A stretch of 64,000 nt of DNA from the NCBI GenBank assembly GCA_026225945.1, contig JAMJFZ010001133.1, positions 6,654,501 to 6,718,500 of the forward strand, read 5' to 3'. Below, in pieces: positions 1 to 10,165 of the stretch. The DNA is from Cricetomys ansorgei. Taxonomy: Eukaryota > Chordata > Mammalia > Rodentia > Nesomyidae. Positions within the stretch are counted from its first letter, which is position 1. Each line of letters opens with the position of its first letter. The notes under the pieces were generated by a model, which was given only the letters and a program-made list of their open reading frames with translations, was not told where the DNA came from and ran no database searches. Position numbers and translations under genes: made by a program.

Positions 1-1560
1 AGTATCCACATAGCAATGTGTGAGTGTCAGTATGTGTGTTAAGCCTAATAGTCTACCTTTTTATGTCACTTTTAATTTCTTGCAGCTTTTAATATGCTTT
101 CTTTATTCTGTGTGCTTAGTGTTTTGATTATTATTTTGTCTGAGGAACTTTCTTTTTCTGTTCTAATCTATGTGGTGTTCTGTGTGCTTCTTGTACTCTT
201 AGAGGCACCACGTTCTTTATTTTAGAACACTTTTATTCTGTGATTTAGTTGAAAATATTTTCTGGGCTTTTGAGCTGGGATTCCTCTCCTTCCTCTATTT
301 CTATTATTCTTAGTGTCCCAGATTTCTTGGATGTTTTGTGTTATATTTAATGTTTTCTTTAAGCTATGCATCTATTTCTTCTATCGTATCTTCAACATCT
401 GAGATTCTCTTCCATCTCTTTTTTCTGTTGAACTTTGCCCCTGCATTTCCTGTTCTAATTCCAAAAGGTTTCACTTCGAGAATTCTCTAAATTTGTGAGT
501 TTTTTTTTAAATTGATTTTATTTCCATGTTCAGGTCTTAAACAGTGTTATTTGTTTCCTTTAGCTATTGTTTTTGTTTATGGATTTCTTTATGGGATTTA
601 TTCACATCTTCTTCAAAGACTTCTATCATCTTCATATAATTAGTTTAAGGTTTTGTTTTGTTTTTTTTTCCTAAGGCTTACACTGTGTTGAAATATTAAA
701 GGCCTGCTGTGGTAGGATAGCTGGTCTCTAAGGGAAATATATGATCCTGGCTGTTATTGTGTTTTTGTGCTGATGTCCTGGCATCTGGGTTTGGGATGAT
801 TTAGAGCTAGGTGCTGATTCTTGATTTGCTTTTGTGGGTAGGTGTTTTGGTCCTTGGTTTATGTTTTCTCTCTGTAGTTTTGTGGAGTTTGAAGGCCGAA
901 TGCTGCCTGTTTTAATAGCCTGCTATCTGGTATGTTCTCAGAGAATATTTGCAGACTTTAGAGGCTTGGGTTACTGGAATGAGTTGGAGAAAGGAAGTTT
1001 GAAGGAAAGAATCTTTGTGAAACTTTGGGGATTAGGTCAGAGAAGAAATGGAGACCACAACAAGTTTCCTACTACCAAACTGGGGGATTGGCTATCAGGA
1101 GCAGTAGGAGATGTGTAGTTCCCCCTACAGCCTACTTGTTGCCCTGGGAGAAACAGCCTTGAAACAGGTGCTGCTGGAGTTGGTGTTCTGTGACTAAGCA
1201 ATGAGTTGGGGGAGGAAGATTAGAATGAGAAAATTTGGGAGATCTACAGGAGATGGATTAATAGTCTAGAAAAGGCTATAATAGGTGTTCTGATGCATTT
1301 CTGACGATGAGCCTGGATGATTAGATCTGAAGAAAAAGAGAGAGAAGAAAACATTCTCAGACAGTCTGCCTGGTTTTCTGGCAAGCATGGCCTGTGAGTT
1401 AGCAGGGTGGGGAGGGTTCCTGCTGGATTTGGGGGTCTGGAATAAATTGACAAGTGTGGGGGATGTTTGGAAAGAGTGGTCTGTGGAATCCACAGGAGAT
1501 ACGGGGAGGGTGGTGGGGAGAACTGCAGGTGATGTTCTGTTAGAGCACTAGGAAAGAGAC
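1..1560 (-). mobile_element. L1 retrotransposon, 5' UTR and ORF1 (cut by window edge)
   Basis: Read on the minus strand this is the 5' portion of a rodent L1. From about 690 down to 1 the complement follows L1 ORF1 (the RNA-binding chaperone of the L1 particle): a segment around 560-650 resembles the acidic N-terminal stretch, 340-480 the coiled coil, and 100-340 the start of the RNA-recognition domain with its degraded 'NLRIIGIEE'-like block. Several stops and frameshifts interrupt it, so it is dead. About 700-1560 is GC-richer, non-coding and directly upstream of ORF1, as expected for the L1 5' UTR promoter. A 5' end is rare for genomic L1s because most are truncated. ORF2 and the tail would lie left of the window. 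The exact 5' border (about 1560) is estimated from loss of the G-rich character. Confidence 0.8.
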
Positions 1561-2084
1561 TGTGCAATTAGATTTGGAGAGGGGGAGAGGTGAGGGTCTT
1601 CAATTAGATTACCTTTTTCCTGTTCTTCCTAGCTGGTTTGTTCCCAGTGAATGCAAAACCGTTGACTTTAAACACACACACACAAACACTCACACACACA
1701 TGACCTCACAGTTAAAGAATGCCTTAAGACTTGGAATAAAGTTTAATGTTTGGGCTTTTAAACATTGTTAAAACTGTGAAAACTATGGAGACTTTTATAA
1801 TTGAACTAAACCCATTTTGTGGTGTGAAAGGGTTAGTTATTTGATAACTAACAGTGGAAGAAGAGTTTAAAAGTGATATCTTCAGGCTTCAAGTTGATTT
1901 ACAGAGAATAAACTTTAGATGGTCACTTTTTCTTGAACATGGGAGTGGACATAGATATATTAGATGACATGCTTCAGTGTATGACTTTGTGAGGAGATTC
2001 TGGAGAATTTTGACTCTGGACGGGGTATATATGCTGAGTATGAGAAATGCTATGCCATGGCCAAGAGTTAAATAAAAAATAAAA
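1561..2084. other. Unrecognised stretch with a short CA run
   Basis: A short imperfect CA run lies at about 1671-1701. The rest is AT-rich with no repeat or coding signature that I recognise. Confidence 0.4.
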
Positions 2085-2292
2085 ATGGAGAAGGCAGCAG
2101 GGTCTCAACATTCATCTCTCTCTACTTTCTGATTGTAGATACAGATGACTATGTGCTTCAATTCCTGATGCTATGACTTCTCTGCTATGATGAACTGGAT
2201 CACCTTAAACCATGAGAAACACAAATTCTTCTTTCCTTTTATTATGGTTTTCATGTATCTTGTCACAGCACTTTGAAAACCATTTAGTCATC
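2085..2292 (+). mobile_element. Rodent mid-repetitive element, family uncertain
   Basis: The stretch resembles a common rodent interspersed repeat whose 3' part reads roughly 'gctatgacttctctgc', then an 'aactg...gag' block, then a 'cttgtcacagca' end. The same kind of 3' end (tcacagca followed by A-rich sequence) appears in the element at 8768-9162. It may be an RMER-type or LTR-like element. The name and the 5' border are not certain. Confidence 0.45.
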
Positions 2293-2375
2293 ATGTATTC
2301 ATCGTCTCCTATTTTAAAAATTGTTATTGAGGAAATATAAACAAAGTGGTATTCTATGTAGTGAATATCTTTATC

Positions 2376-2505
2376 TCAGACATACACAAATGCATAAAAT
2401 ACACACATGAACACATATACATAAATATACTTACATATACACATGTGCACATATACATACACACATACACAAATAAACACACATACATACAAACACATGT
2501 GAATC
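2376..2505. repeat. Imperfect CA/TA-rich microsatellite
   Basis: Alternating acacat/atacat units interrupted by ata and aaa. The open frame across it is only a translation of the dinucleotide repeat. Confidence 0.85.
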
Positions 2506-2921
2506 CATTTTGTATTCAAACGAGATGAATCATAGACACATAAATAAGAAAATCAGCATGATAGAATTGTCCTAATGTTTGTTATATGCAAGTTTATTCG
2601 ATAAAGCATTTAATTAATAAGATATTTGCTAATTTAAAGGTGGGAGGTTTTGAAAGTTATTTAAGTTTATCTCAGAAACAATTGTGATGGCAATGGAAAG
2701 AATGTTATAATTCCAAATTCTAGATTATCCTCAGTGATAGCTGAGAACAAAGCACTCTGACCAAGTGCAAAACATACTTGTAAAGTGCTTGTAACCCCTT
2801 TAAAGATTTTTCCCTTCATGTGTAGCTCAGAAAACATAAAGAAGAATGGATGATTTCTTATACTTTGATAATTTTGTAACTAAACACAGAGAGGCTAAGG
2901 TGAAAAAAAAAGAGAAATGCT

Positions 2922-2943
2922 GGGGGGGTGGGGGGAGGGGGGG
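2922..2943 (+). repeat. G-tract with G-quadruplex potential
   Basis: Three uninterrupted G runs of 7, 6 and 7 bases are separated by single T and A. The runs can be subdivided to supply four G-triplets with one-base loops, which satisfies the usual G4 rule. It stands out in otherwise AT-rich sequence. Confidence 0.7.
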
Positions 2944-3394
2944 TAAAGGAAAACATTATTGAGTTGATAGCTTTCATTCCTATACCAAATAATACAATTT
3001 TGCTCCAAGTCAAAACTCTCTACAATTATTGTCCAAGTCTTGAACAGTTTGGGACCTGTCGAACTGAGACTCATATGACTATATTCACCTCTATAGTCCT
3101 GATCCATGGTCTATAAGCTGCCTATCTCAAATATATTCTTAAAGAATCTGAGGAAGGAAAATATTTCATTTCACTTAAAGAAAATTAAAGTTAAATATCA
3201 GACATTACATTTCAATCTCTCAATATTCTTTTGAAATTCATATTAGTCTGAACCCAGTGCTCTCATTTGGTTTTTAATGTTTGGTTGTTTCATTTCTGCT
3301 TGAAAACAAAAACAATAAACAGACTCATAGTTTCCTAGTTTCCTAGTTTACAGGTAAAAGTTCTTTATTTCATCTATATTATTTATTTATTTGT
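2944..3394. other. No recognisable feature
   Basis: AT-rich sequence without coding, RNA or repeat signatures. An open frame runs on both strands here but has no recognisable protein content. Confidence 0.4.
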
Positions 3395-3635
3395 TTGTTT
3401 GTTTATTTATATATTCTTTGTTTCTGTCTCTGTCTCTGACACTCTTTGTATGTATATGAGAGAGAGAGACAGAGAGACAGAGAGTATAATTGTGTATAAT
3501 ACTGGAGCATAGAAGTCATGGGTCAATCTGGGACAGTAAGCTCTCTCCTGCTATCTTGTGTCCCAGGAATCCAACATAGGCCTTCTAGCTTGAGAGTAAG
3601 TCACTATCCCCGTTTAACTACCCTATTAGCCTCAA
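3395..3635 (-). mobile_element. tRNA-derived SINE (B3/B2-type), antisense
   Basis: The complement follows the rodent tRNA-derived SINE body. In the plus direction one sees the decayed tail (TTTA/TTTG repeats at 3385-3415), a simple TCTG/AGAGAC segment, then a 'ctctcctgctatcttgtgtcccagg' type body and a decayed A/B-box head near 3600-3635. The copy is strongly diverged. Confidence 0.5.
3426..3485. repeat. Inverted TCTGTC / GACAGA simple repeat
   Basis: A TCTGTCTCTGTCTCTG block (3424-3440) is followed about 20 bases later by a GAGAGAGACAGAGAGACAGA block (3461-3480). The two arms are complementary and could form a hairpin. Both sit inside the tail region of the SINE. Confidence 0.6.
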
Positions 3636-3642
3636 GATTAAA

Positions 3643-3720
3643 TAATAATAATAGTTATTATTATTATTATATTATTATTATATTATTATTATTATATATT
3701 ATTATTATTATTATATAATA
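3643..3720. repeat. (TTA)n microsatellite
   Basis: ATT/TTA trinucleotide repeat with interruptions (tatatta). The adjoining open frame ends in a run of Tyr and Ile codons that simply translate the repeat. Confidence 0.95.
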
Positions 3721-3911
3721 GAAATAATAGTTCTTATTCAATATGGTTCTCAAACCTGTCTAAATTATCTTACTATAAATTCTTTAATGGACACTTGGAC
3801 TCATGTATGTATGTCACACATTATGATCTCTACTACATTTATCATTGGTTCCTCAATTCAAACAAAATTACACTTTTTTAATGACAGAATCCAATTTAGC
3901 AGAGGCTGAAC

Positions 3912-4017
3912 TTAAACTTTCTGTGTAGTTGAAGATGACCTTGTTCTACTCTTGAGCTTGCTGGTTCCAGAGCCCAAGGGCTAGGGCTCCCTGTATGTGT
4001 CACCATTCTTGGTTTAT
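3912..4017 (-). mobile_element. B1/B4-related SINE fragment, antisense
   Basis: In the plus direction the order is 'ctgtgtagttgaagatgacc', an 'agggctaggg' block and then 'tgtgtcaccattcttggttta'. This is the reverse of a 7SL-derived B1-like monomer, with decayed versions of its 'agtgctgggattacagg' and 'gccaccatgcctgg' positions. Confidence 0.6.
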
Positions 4018-4205
4018 GTGATGACATGGAATGGTAACAGAGATATGTATATGTTAGATTAGCTCTCCACCAATGGAGCTATATCATTAACTATCAAGAA
4101 TATTCATTAAAATATTTTGACTGAATCCTAGACATACAGAAGACATAGGGAATAAAGAGATCAATAGAAACCATTCACACTTCTAGTAGTGGAAATACCC
4201 TAAAA

Positions 4206-4270
4206 TGTTTTCCTGTAATCTCAGCACTCTGAAGCCTAAGACAGGAGGCTTAAAAGTTCAAGCCAGCCCA
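4206..4270 (+). mobile_element. B1-like SINE fragment
   Basis: The segment 'cctgtaatctcagcactc' followed by 'gcctaagacaggaggctt' and 'aagttcaagccagcc' matches the first half of a 7SL-derived rodent SINE monomer. The second half is absent or too diverged. Confidence 0.6.
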
Positions 4271-5019
4271 CATTAAATAAGTATGCTGTGTATACTTGGG
4301 AGGTGTCTTTGCCAACATATCTTCTCCCCAGTGAATTTTGCCATGAAATGCTGGATTCATTGATGGAAAATGATGTTAAGCAGTGACTAGGAGAAAGGAG
4401 ATCAAAAACCAATCAGCATTGTTCATTTCGGTGTACATTGATATCCTGAAGAATCTGGATTTAATACTGGCCCGAGCACCAGGTTGGGAAATTTACTGTC
4501 AAGAATGAGAGCAAGCAGGCAAAAAGAAAATTTTCTTTCTTCCATGTATTTTTGTACAGGCTGCCATCAAAAAGAGTGGCCCAGATTTATAAATTATATT
4601 TAAAGTATCAATTAGATCTGTAATTTTAATGGGATAATCACTGGTGAATTTGAAGCTTTTTTTTCTCATAAAAATTTTCCGGACTGGAAAGGAAGCCAGT
4701 ATACTGCAGAACATAACCTAATCCAACATAATTATGAGATGAAAAAGATCAAAGACAATTTCAGCAAATGTTGGCAAATTACTTGTAAGTCTTGAATATC
4801 TTTGCTGTCATTCTTTCTATTAACATAAAAGGAAGTGTTCCATTCATGGACATTCCAGAGTGTGAAACCATGATACAGAATGACTGAGGGCTGGGAGTAC
4901 AGGAGATATAATCAAGAACAAAATATTGTTTCAACATAGGAAATATTGATATAAACGTTGAGTGTTTTATTTTTGCTATTAATATTTTATTTTTTAATGA
5001 AATTCAAGTAAAACAATGA

Positions 5020-5020
<1 letters not shown>
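4271..5020. other. No recognisable feature
   Basis: AT-rich sequence with no repeat family, RNA gene or coding pattern that I can name. Confidence 0.4.

Positions 5021-5082
<62 letters not shown>
5021..5082. repeat. (CT)n microsatellite
   Basis: About 31 CT units with one GT interruption near 5049, followed by a short (TG)n. It is a pure polypyrimidine tract in the plus strand and lies just past the 3' end of the RPS7 pseudogene. Confidence 0.97.
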
Positions 5083-5084
<2 letters not shown>

Positions 5085-5127
5085 GTGTGTGTGTTTCTAT
5101 GAATAGCACTTTAAGAACTGATTTTGT

Positions 5128-5704
5128 TTACAACTGAAACTCTGGGAATTAAAAATTAACTCACAATCCCATAAGCTTTTTATACATATCAGAAAAAGTT
5201 TCAACCTTGTGCTTTGTGTTGCTCTGATGTGTTTTGTGTAAATGAACTTTCATGAGTTGGATGCCATCATTTAAGACGATCCCTCTTACCCACATTTCAC
5301 TTGGGAAGATCAGTGCTCGGGGATGCGTATCATTGTGCACTACTGTCAGGGGACTGCTTCTGAGGGGCTTTTGCTTATTTTCTGAAATGCTTTTTTGAAT
5401 TGGCTTAGGCATAATTCTCCTCTGGGCAAGAAAGTCTACATACTTCTCACTAAACTTTTTCTCCAATTCATGAATTAGCTAGACTTGGTTCTCTGGAAAG
5501 ATTTCAGCTGAGGACCTGGTAGAAAAATTACGATAGTTTTCTGACCAACTTCAATACCCTTGGCTATGGTGATGCTGAGATCCTGCAGCTCAGCCTTGAG
5601 ATCTTGGTTCATCTCCAGCTGGAGCAGTGCCTAAGAGAGGCCCAACTGAAACTAGTTTGGCTTCTTGCCAGTGGGTTCACATTCTTGGCAATGGAGCTGA
5701 ACAT
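5128..5704 (-). pseudogene. Rps7: Processed pseudogene of ribosomal protein S7 (small subunit)
   Basis: Read on the minus strand, this is an intron-free copy of the RPS7 coding sequence, a 194-residue component of the 40S subunit. The start codon is at 5704-5702. The copy runs about 577 bases to the authentic C-terminal stop at 5130-5128, against 585 in the functional gene, so it is essentially full length. The best-preserved part is the middle and end, with recognisable LEKKFS, AQRRI, PKP, NKQK, VFPSE-like, KVHL, HKVETFS and YKKL blocks. The final codons still spell PEFQL. The copy is dead: there are frameshifts near the start, a stop where the functional gene reads through before LEKKFS, and two further stops just before PEFQL. 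No poly(A) tail is obvious. A GA-rich microsatellite (CT on the plus strand) lies where a tail would be. Identification is from remembered family sequence. Confidence 0.93.
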
Positions 5705-5829
5705 GGTCTGATTCTTATAGAGTGCCAATTTGGAAAGATGCCCCACTCATGAAAGAACTGCTTGTATCTAGGCAGCAGAAGAAAGGAGGCAGGAGCGGCA
5801 ATAGCAGAGGGGCAGAAACTGAATAAAAT

Positions 5830-6005
5830 TACATTTTTAATAGAATTAAATCACTTTCCTTCTCCTGTTCCTCCTTCCAGCTCCTCAGCATTACTCTCCA
5901 TTGAGTCCTCTTATTCTTCCCAACTCTTATTCAGCAGGTTCTATTTATATTTTTTAGTGCACATACACACACATGTAACATAATACATTATATATATGTA
6001 CAAAT
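5830..6005 (-). mobile_element. L1 3'-terminal fragment, antisense
   Basis: In the plus direction the sequence opens with 'tttttaatagaattaaatca', then a run of C/T-rich 'cctcct' words, then 'cacatacacacacatgtaac'. This resembles the antisense of an Lx-type rodent L1 3' end, a pattern seen more clearly at 12905-13270. The copy is short and diverged. Confidence 0.4.
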
Positions 6006-6503
6006 TATGGGAGGAGAGAGTTTTATGCTATACATAGATAATTGTAAAAACATGATTTAATAAAGGCATTGGTTACTTAGTATACAATACAATAGATGTA
6101 ATTCTTATCAGCATTATTATCAATATTCTTATCAGCATTTACCAGCCGTTGAATGAGCAGACCAGGAATTCTGATGCATATATATTTCTGAGAGACATTG
6201 GAGTCCTCTGATGGTTGATGACTGTGTCAAGTACTCCTCAAATACCATGGTGAAGAACTAAGGAGACTACACTATAGGTAAACTACCTACAGCACAAATA
6301 TGTATACCTAATTTTGGAAACTGCATAACCACTCAGAAAGCTGGTTTTTGCAGAACATGAATGTAATCACAGGTATGGTGGGAAAGAAGACAGATAAATC
6401 CCTGGAGTTTGCTTAACCAGCTTGTTCAGAGAGACTGGGATCACCAGGTTGAAAAAGATATCCTGTCCCCAAAACTATGGTAGGTTAAAAAAGAAAGACA
6501 AAA
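6006..6503. other. No recognisable feature
   Basis: Mixed AT-rich sequence without a family or coding signature I can name. Confidence 0.4.
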
Positions 6504-6665
6504 GCCTGGTGGTGGTGACCCAGGGCTTTAATCCTAGCACTCAGGAGGCAGAGGCAGGCAGATCTCTATGAGTTAGAGTCCAGCCTGCTCTACAGAGTGA
6601 GTTCCGGGACAGCTAGAGTTACAACAAAGAAGCGCTGTCTCAAAAACTAAAATCAAAATCAAAAC
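6504..6665 (+). mobile_element. B1 SINE
   Basis: The near-complete B1 shows 'gcctggtggtggtg', 'ggctttaatcctagcact', 'ggaggcagaggcaggcag', 'agtccagcctgctctaca', 'gagttccgggacag' and an A-rich tail with CAAAA units. It carries the 'gagttacaac' variant discussed in the findings. The 7SL-derived monomer is non-coding and depends on L1 proteins for mobility. Confidence 0.95.
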
Positions 6666-6671
6666 AAACAA

Positions 6672-6799
6672 AGAGGCTAATATAGTGAGCAATAAGGATG
6701 CATCTAACTTAACTTTGACCTCTGGTTTCCATGTGCGTGTACACTTGCATGCAATCACACCCTCCTTATATGCATATGCCCAAATACCATGTACATAAC

Positions 6800-6832
<33 letters not shown>
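6672..6832 (+). mobile_element. B4-type SINE 3' part ending in a (CA)n tail
   Basis: Downstream of the B1, 'tgacctctggtttccatgtg' followed by 'cgtgtacacttgcatgca' resembles the 3' part of a B4-type composite SINE. This is followed by a pure (AC)n run at 6799-6832. The B1 and this tail may together be one composite SINE. Confidence 0.5.
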
Positions 6833-6834
<2 letters not shown>

Positions 6835-6917
6835 CTCACAGGATTATTTTGCTTAGAAAATAATTTCCAATTCAACACATTTTCTTGCAAGTTCTAGGAT
6901 TTTATTTTCTACATTTT

Positions 6918-7132
6918 GTTTTTAAATGTATGTTTATTTTATGTATATGGATGTTTTGTTACACATATGCTGTGTACCAAGTTCATGCAGCGACTGTGGA
7001 GATGATCATAAAAGGAATCCTCTGGATCTTGAATTACAGTGAGTTGTGAGCCACTATGTGAGTGCTGGGAATCAAACTTGGTCTTAGGGAAGGACAGCAG
7101 GTACTTTAACAACCAAAACACATTTTCAACCC
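6918..7132 (-). mobile_element. B3-type tRNA-derived SINE, antisense
   Basis: The complement shows a SINE head (decayed A and B boxes near 7080-7130, 'gattcccagcactcacatag'), a body 'ggctcacaactcactgtaat' and a tail of ATACATAAAATAAACATACA type at the low-coordinate end. Order and content match rodent B3. Confidence 0.85.
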
Positions 7133-7892
7133 AATCTTTTTTATTCTTAGTGAATCATTTGCAGAGTTCATCCTATATCCACTTCTGACTTTCAGAAAAA
7201 GAAAGAAAATTCATGTCACTATTGAAATTAATCCAAAGGGGTACTCTCCCCAGATTTCTTACCTTTAAATTATTGCTTTATTATCATCTAAGCTTAAAAA
7301 TATGTGGACAAGAAGCCAGTGCTAAAGAGAGGTGTCAGGATTGTGACAAACAAAGACATTGTGAGGCTTGTGTCAACTTTGGCAATTTTGTACTTTCCTG
7401 TAGGTTTTGTTGACTGTCTCTGGGTACAGCAGAGCAAATGCAAGTTGAAAAATAATGTGATACTACCCATTCTGCCAATACTTAGGGGAAAGGATAAACA
7501 ATGTATGTTTAGGAAATGAATTAAAATTAAAGTACCTTAGAACCACAAAGCTGGAACCATTTACATAGAAGAAAGTGAAACAGGCAAATGACGAGGGAAT
7601 TGCAAAGCAGGTCTGCACATAGCATTCTATATGATAAGGAAAACCTTTCTTCTCAATGCTTGGCAAAACTAAGTAGTATCAAAATACACTGTGGAAGCTC
7701 TGGCTGCCAAAGTTCCACTTACCTCTGTATCATTGAAACTTCAGGTCCTCTTTCAAATAATCTATTTAAGTCTATCATACTCATGTCCAGCAAATATGAA
7801 ATATCTAAGGATACAAATTTGGATGGATAGTATATACTCATTGGTGTTTATTAGCTCTCATGACCTTTTGTTTGTTTGATTGTTCTGTTTTT
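7133..7892. other. No recognisable feature
   Basis: Several overlapping short open frames occur, but none shows a family motif, and composition is unchanged from the flanks. Confidence 0.4.
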
Positions 7893-7999
7893 GAGGGAGG
7901 GTTTCTTTTCTAAGCCCTGGCTATCCTTGAAGTTAGAGATATACTTGCCTCTGCCTTCTGAATTCTGGGATTAAAGGCATGTGCCACCACTGCTTGGCT
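7893..7999 (-). mobile_element. B1 SINE, antisense, 5'-partial
   Basis: In the plus direction: 'gagggagggtttcttt', 'taagccctggctatcctt', 'cttgcctctgccttctg', 'ctgggattaaaggcatgtg' and 'ccaccactgcttggctc'. This is a reversed B1 with the standard 'agccaggg' block rather than the variant seen elsewhere in the window. Confidence 0.9.
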
Positions 8000-8215
8000 C
8001 ACTCTCTTGAATTTTAAGAGAAGTCTATACCACCCCTGTAATTTTTGTACCATTAGAGATGAACAAGATTTTCAGGCATATACACAATTTTTCTAAGTTT
8101 GATTACTTATCATCACTGGTAATGACTTTGCAAAAGTACCTAACTGGTTTTTGTCCTTATTATTTCATTTGATTTACAGTATTTTTTTAAATACAAAGTT
8201 TTACACTTAAAAAAA

Positions 8216-8767
8216 TTCCTGGTGAAACTAGGAATACAAGAGAAGTACCTTAATATAATAGCAGTAACGTATTGTAAGCCAACATCATCTTAAACAGAGA
8301 AACTAAAGCATTTCTATTAAAATCAGAAAGAAGACAAGGATATCCCCTCTCTGAGAAATAAAAGACCTGGAGAACATACAAGAAGATACAGATAGGAACG
8401 GAAGAAGTCAAAGTATCTTTATTTGTAGTTATGATTTTTTTAAATAAAAGGAAACTTACAAATAAATAAAAATAAAAAAGATTTTATCTTATAAATAAAA
8501 TCTGTGCCAGTAAACATCTGCATCTGATAAACCCACAATGCAATAGAATACAATATTAACACACAAAATTCAGTAACATTTTTATACATAAATGACAAAT
8601 ATACCAAGAAAGAAATGATAGAAGGGTACTTTCAGAATATCCTCAAAAGAAATCTTGAGATAACTCTGGCTATTTAAGTGAAAGTCTTGTATAACAAAAG
8701 TTTAAGACATTGAAGAAAGAAGTTGAAGACATTGGAAGATGAAAACACCTCCTGTGCGCATGGAATG
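8216..8767 (+). mobile_element. L1 ORF2 fragment, 5' segment (reverse transcriptase region)
   Basis: The sequence follows L1 ORF2 around the reverse transcriptase core. Blocks such as 'agccaacatcatcttaaaca', 'aaaatcagaaagaagacaag' (the 'R-Q-G-C-P' region), 'gaagaagtcaaagtatcttt' and a degraded catalytic stretch ('ttatttgtagttatgatt') occur in order. Near 8700, 'gacattgaagaaagaagttg' corresponds to the conserved KSLKKEIE region. Many stops make it non-functional. It continues at 9163 after an inserted element. Confidence 0.85.
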
Positions 8768-9162
8768 TATAGTGGTTTGAATAGGAATGGCCCCTGTAGT
8801 CTCAAATATTTGAATGTTTGGTCATTAGGGAATAGCTCTACTTATGAGAATTTAAGAGGTCTGGACTTGTTTGAGTGGGTGTGGAATTTTTGGAGGAAGT
8901 ATGTCACTGGGGGTGAACATTGGGGTTTCAGAAGCCCAACCCAGGCCCAGTGGCTCTCTCTCTTCCTGCTGCCTGGAGATCAGGAGGTACAACTCCCAAT
9001 TCCTTCTCCAGCAACATGTCTGCCTGCAAGTTGCCATGCTTCCAACCATGCTGATAATAGTTTGAACTTCTGAACTGTAAACCATCCCCAGTTAAATATA
9101 TTCCTGTACAAAAATTGCCATGTTCCATGGTGTCTCTTCACAGCAAAAGAACAGTAACCAAG
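8768..9162 (+). mobile_element. Rodent interspersed element inserted in L1 ORF2 (RMER/LTR-like)
   Basis: The insert begins near 'tgtatagtggtttgaatagg' and ends near 'ctcttcacagcaaaagaaca'. Internal blocks such as 'gtgggtgtggaatttttgga', 'gaagtatgtcactggg', 'cctgctgcctggagatcagg' and 'cagcaacatgtctgcctgca' belong to a very common rodent repeat of about 400 bases. A poly(A)-signal-like 'attaaat' lies near the 3' end. TG...CA-type ends suggest an LTR-like element, but I am not certain of the family. Flanking 'atggaa' and 'atgaaa' could be a decayed target duplication. Confidence 0.65.
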
Positions 9163-9290
9163 ATGAAACAGTAGGATTAAAATTATAAATATGGTCATAT
9201 CACCAAATACAATCTACAGATTCAATATATTATACTTCAAAATTCCAACACAATTCTTTATAGAAATTGAGACATAGTAATAGTCTTGAA
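9163..9290 (+). mobile_element. L1 ORF2 fragment, continuation after the insert
   Basis: 'cagtaggattaaaattataa', 'accaaatacaatctacagat' and 'caaaattccaacacaattct' are the ORF2 sequence that should directly follow the segment ending at 8767. The two parts are therefore one L1 interrupted by the element between them. Confidence 0.85.
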
Positions 9291-10019
9291 TTTTTGTTGG
9301 AAGTTTCCCAGCCTGAGCCAAATCTCAAAGGCTGACAACAAGCTTAATTTTTCCATATTGGAATACTTTGATATGGTATGGAAAACACTCTCCAGTACAC
9401 GGATGTCTGCTTTCTATTCCCTAGAATTTGACTGTGTTAGCACACATGGGAAAGGAAATTAATGATTCAGTTTGTGTTAAACATTTTTTAGAAGATTTTT
9501 AAAGAAATAATCCACGTGGGACCAAGGTAAACACAGAGCTATTTAGTGTGGCATCAAGATTGTGGAGAGTCAGAGACAGAATAATACAGACCTGAGGAAA
9601 ATGATGACACAGGCCCCTATTGACTTTGAAGACAACAGGAAGAACAAAACAACAAAAAACAAAACAAAACAAGATTTGTTTTTCCAGATTCTCACTAAAG
9701 TTCCACAATGTTGCAAAGATCTCAATACCTGCAAGATACACTTGGTATTCTTAACTGTGGAACTATTAAGAAGTAATTTGGAGGATTTTGTTAGCTACTA
9801 AGAATCATTTCTTTTAACAGGTCAAGAAAACTGGAATATGCCACTAGTAGATGTTTGAATGAGGCCAGACAGAAAATGAATTTTCTTATACTCAAAACAT
9901 AAACCACCCATGATTAACAATACCCCCAAAATTGGTCAAAGTAGAGCTCTTCAAGTGATAATCTGAAAATTGCTAAGTCATAGACACAATAAATATACCA
10001 ACTGGCCAGAATGCTTAGT
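9291..10019. other. No recognisable feature
   Basis: There is a short (AAAAC)n stretch near 9645-9670. Otherwise this is AT-rich sequence without identified content. Confidence 0.4.
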
Positions 10020-10165
10020 AGTAACAATATTTGATGTCAAGCTTGGTAACCTACTATCATGCCCTGGACCCTACAAGGTAGAAGGACAGAACCAACTCAT
10101 TCAAGTTGTTCCCTGATGTACATGCACATGAATATAAATAAATTTAAATCAAATCCTAAGATTAA
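10020..10165 (+). mobile_element. tRNA-derived rodent SINE fragment
   Basis: 'ttgatgtcaagcttggtaac', 'ccctacaaggtagaaggaca', 'gaaccaactcattcaagttg' and 'ttccctgatgtacatgcaca' follow the body of a B2/B3-like rodent SINE, ending in an AATAAATTTAAAT-type tail. Confidence 0.65.

Noticed and set aside
1244..1567. 107-codon minus-strand frame at the L1 5' end
   Set aside because: Lies in the putative L1 5' UTR, shows no domain, and is probably chance; some rodent L1 antisense/5' frames are known to be non-coding.
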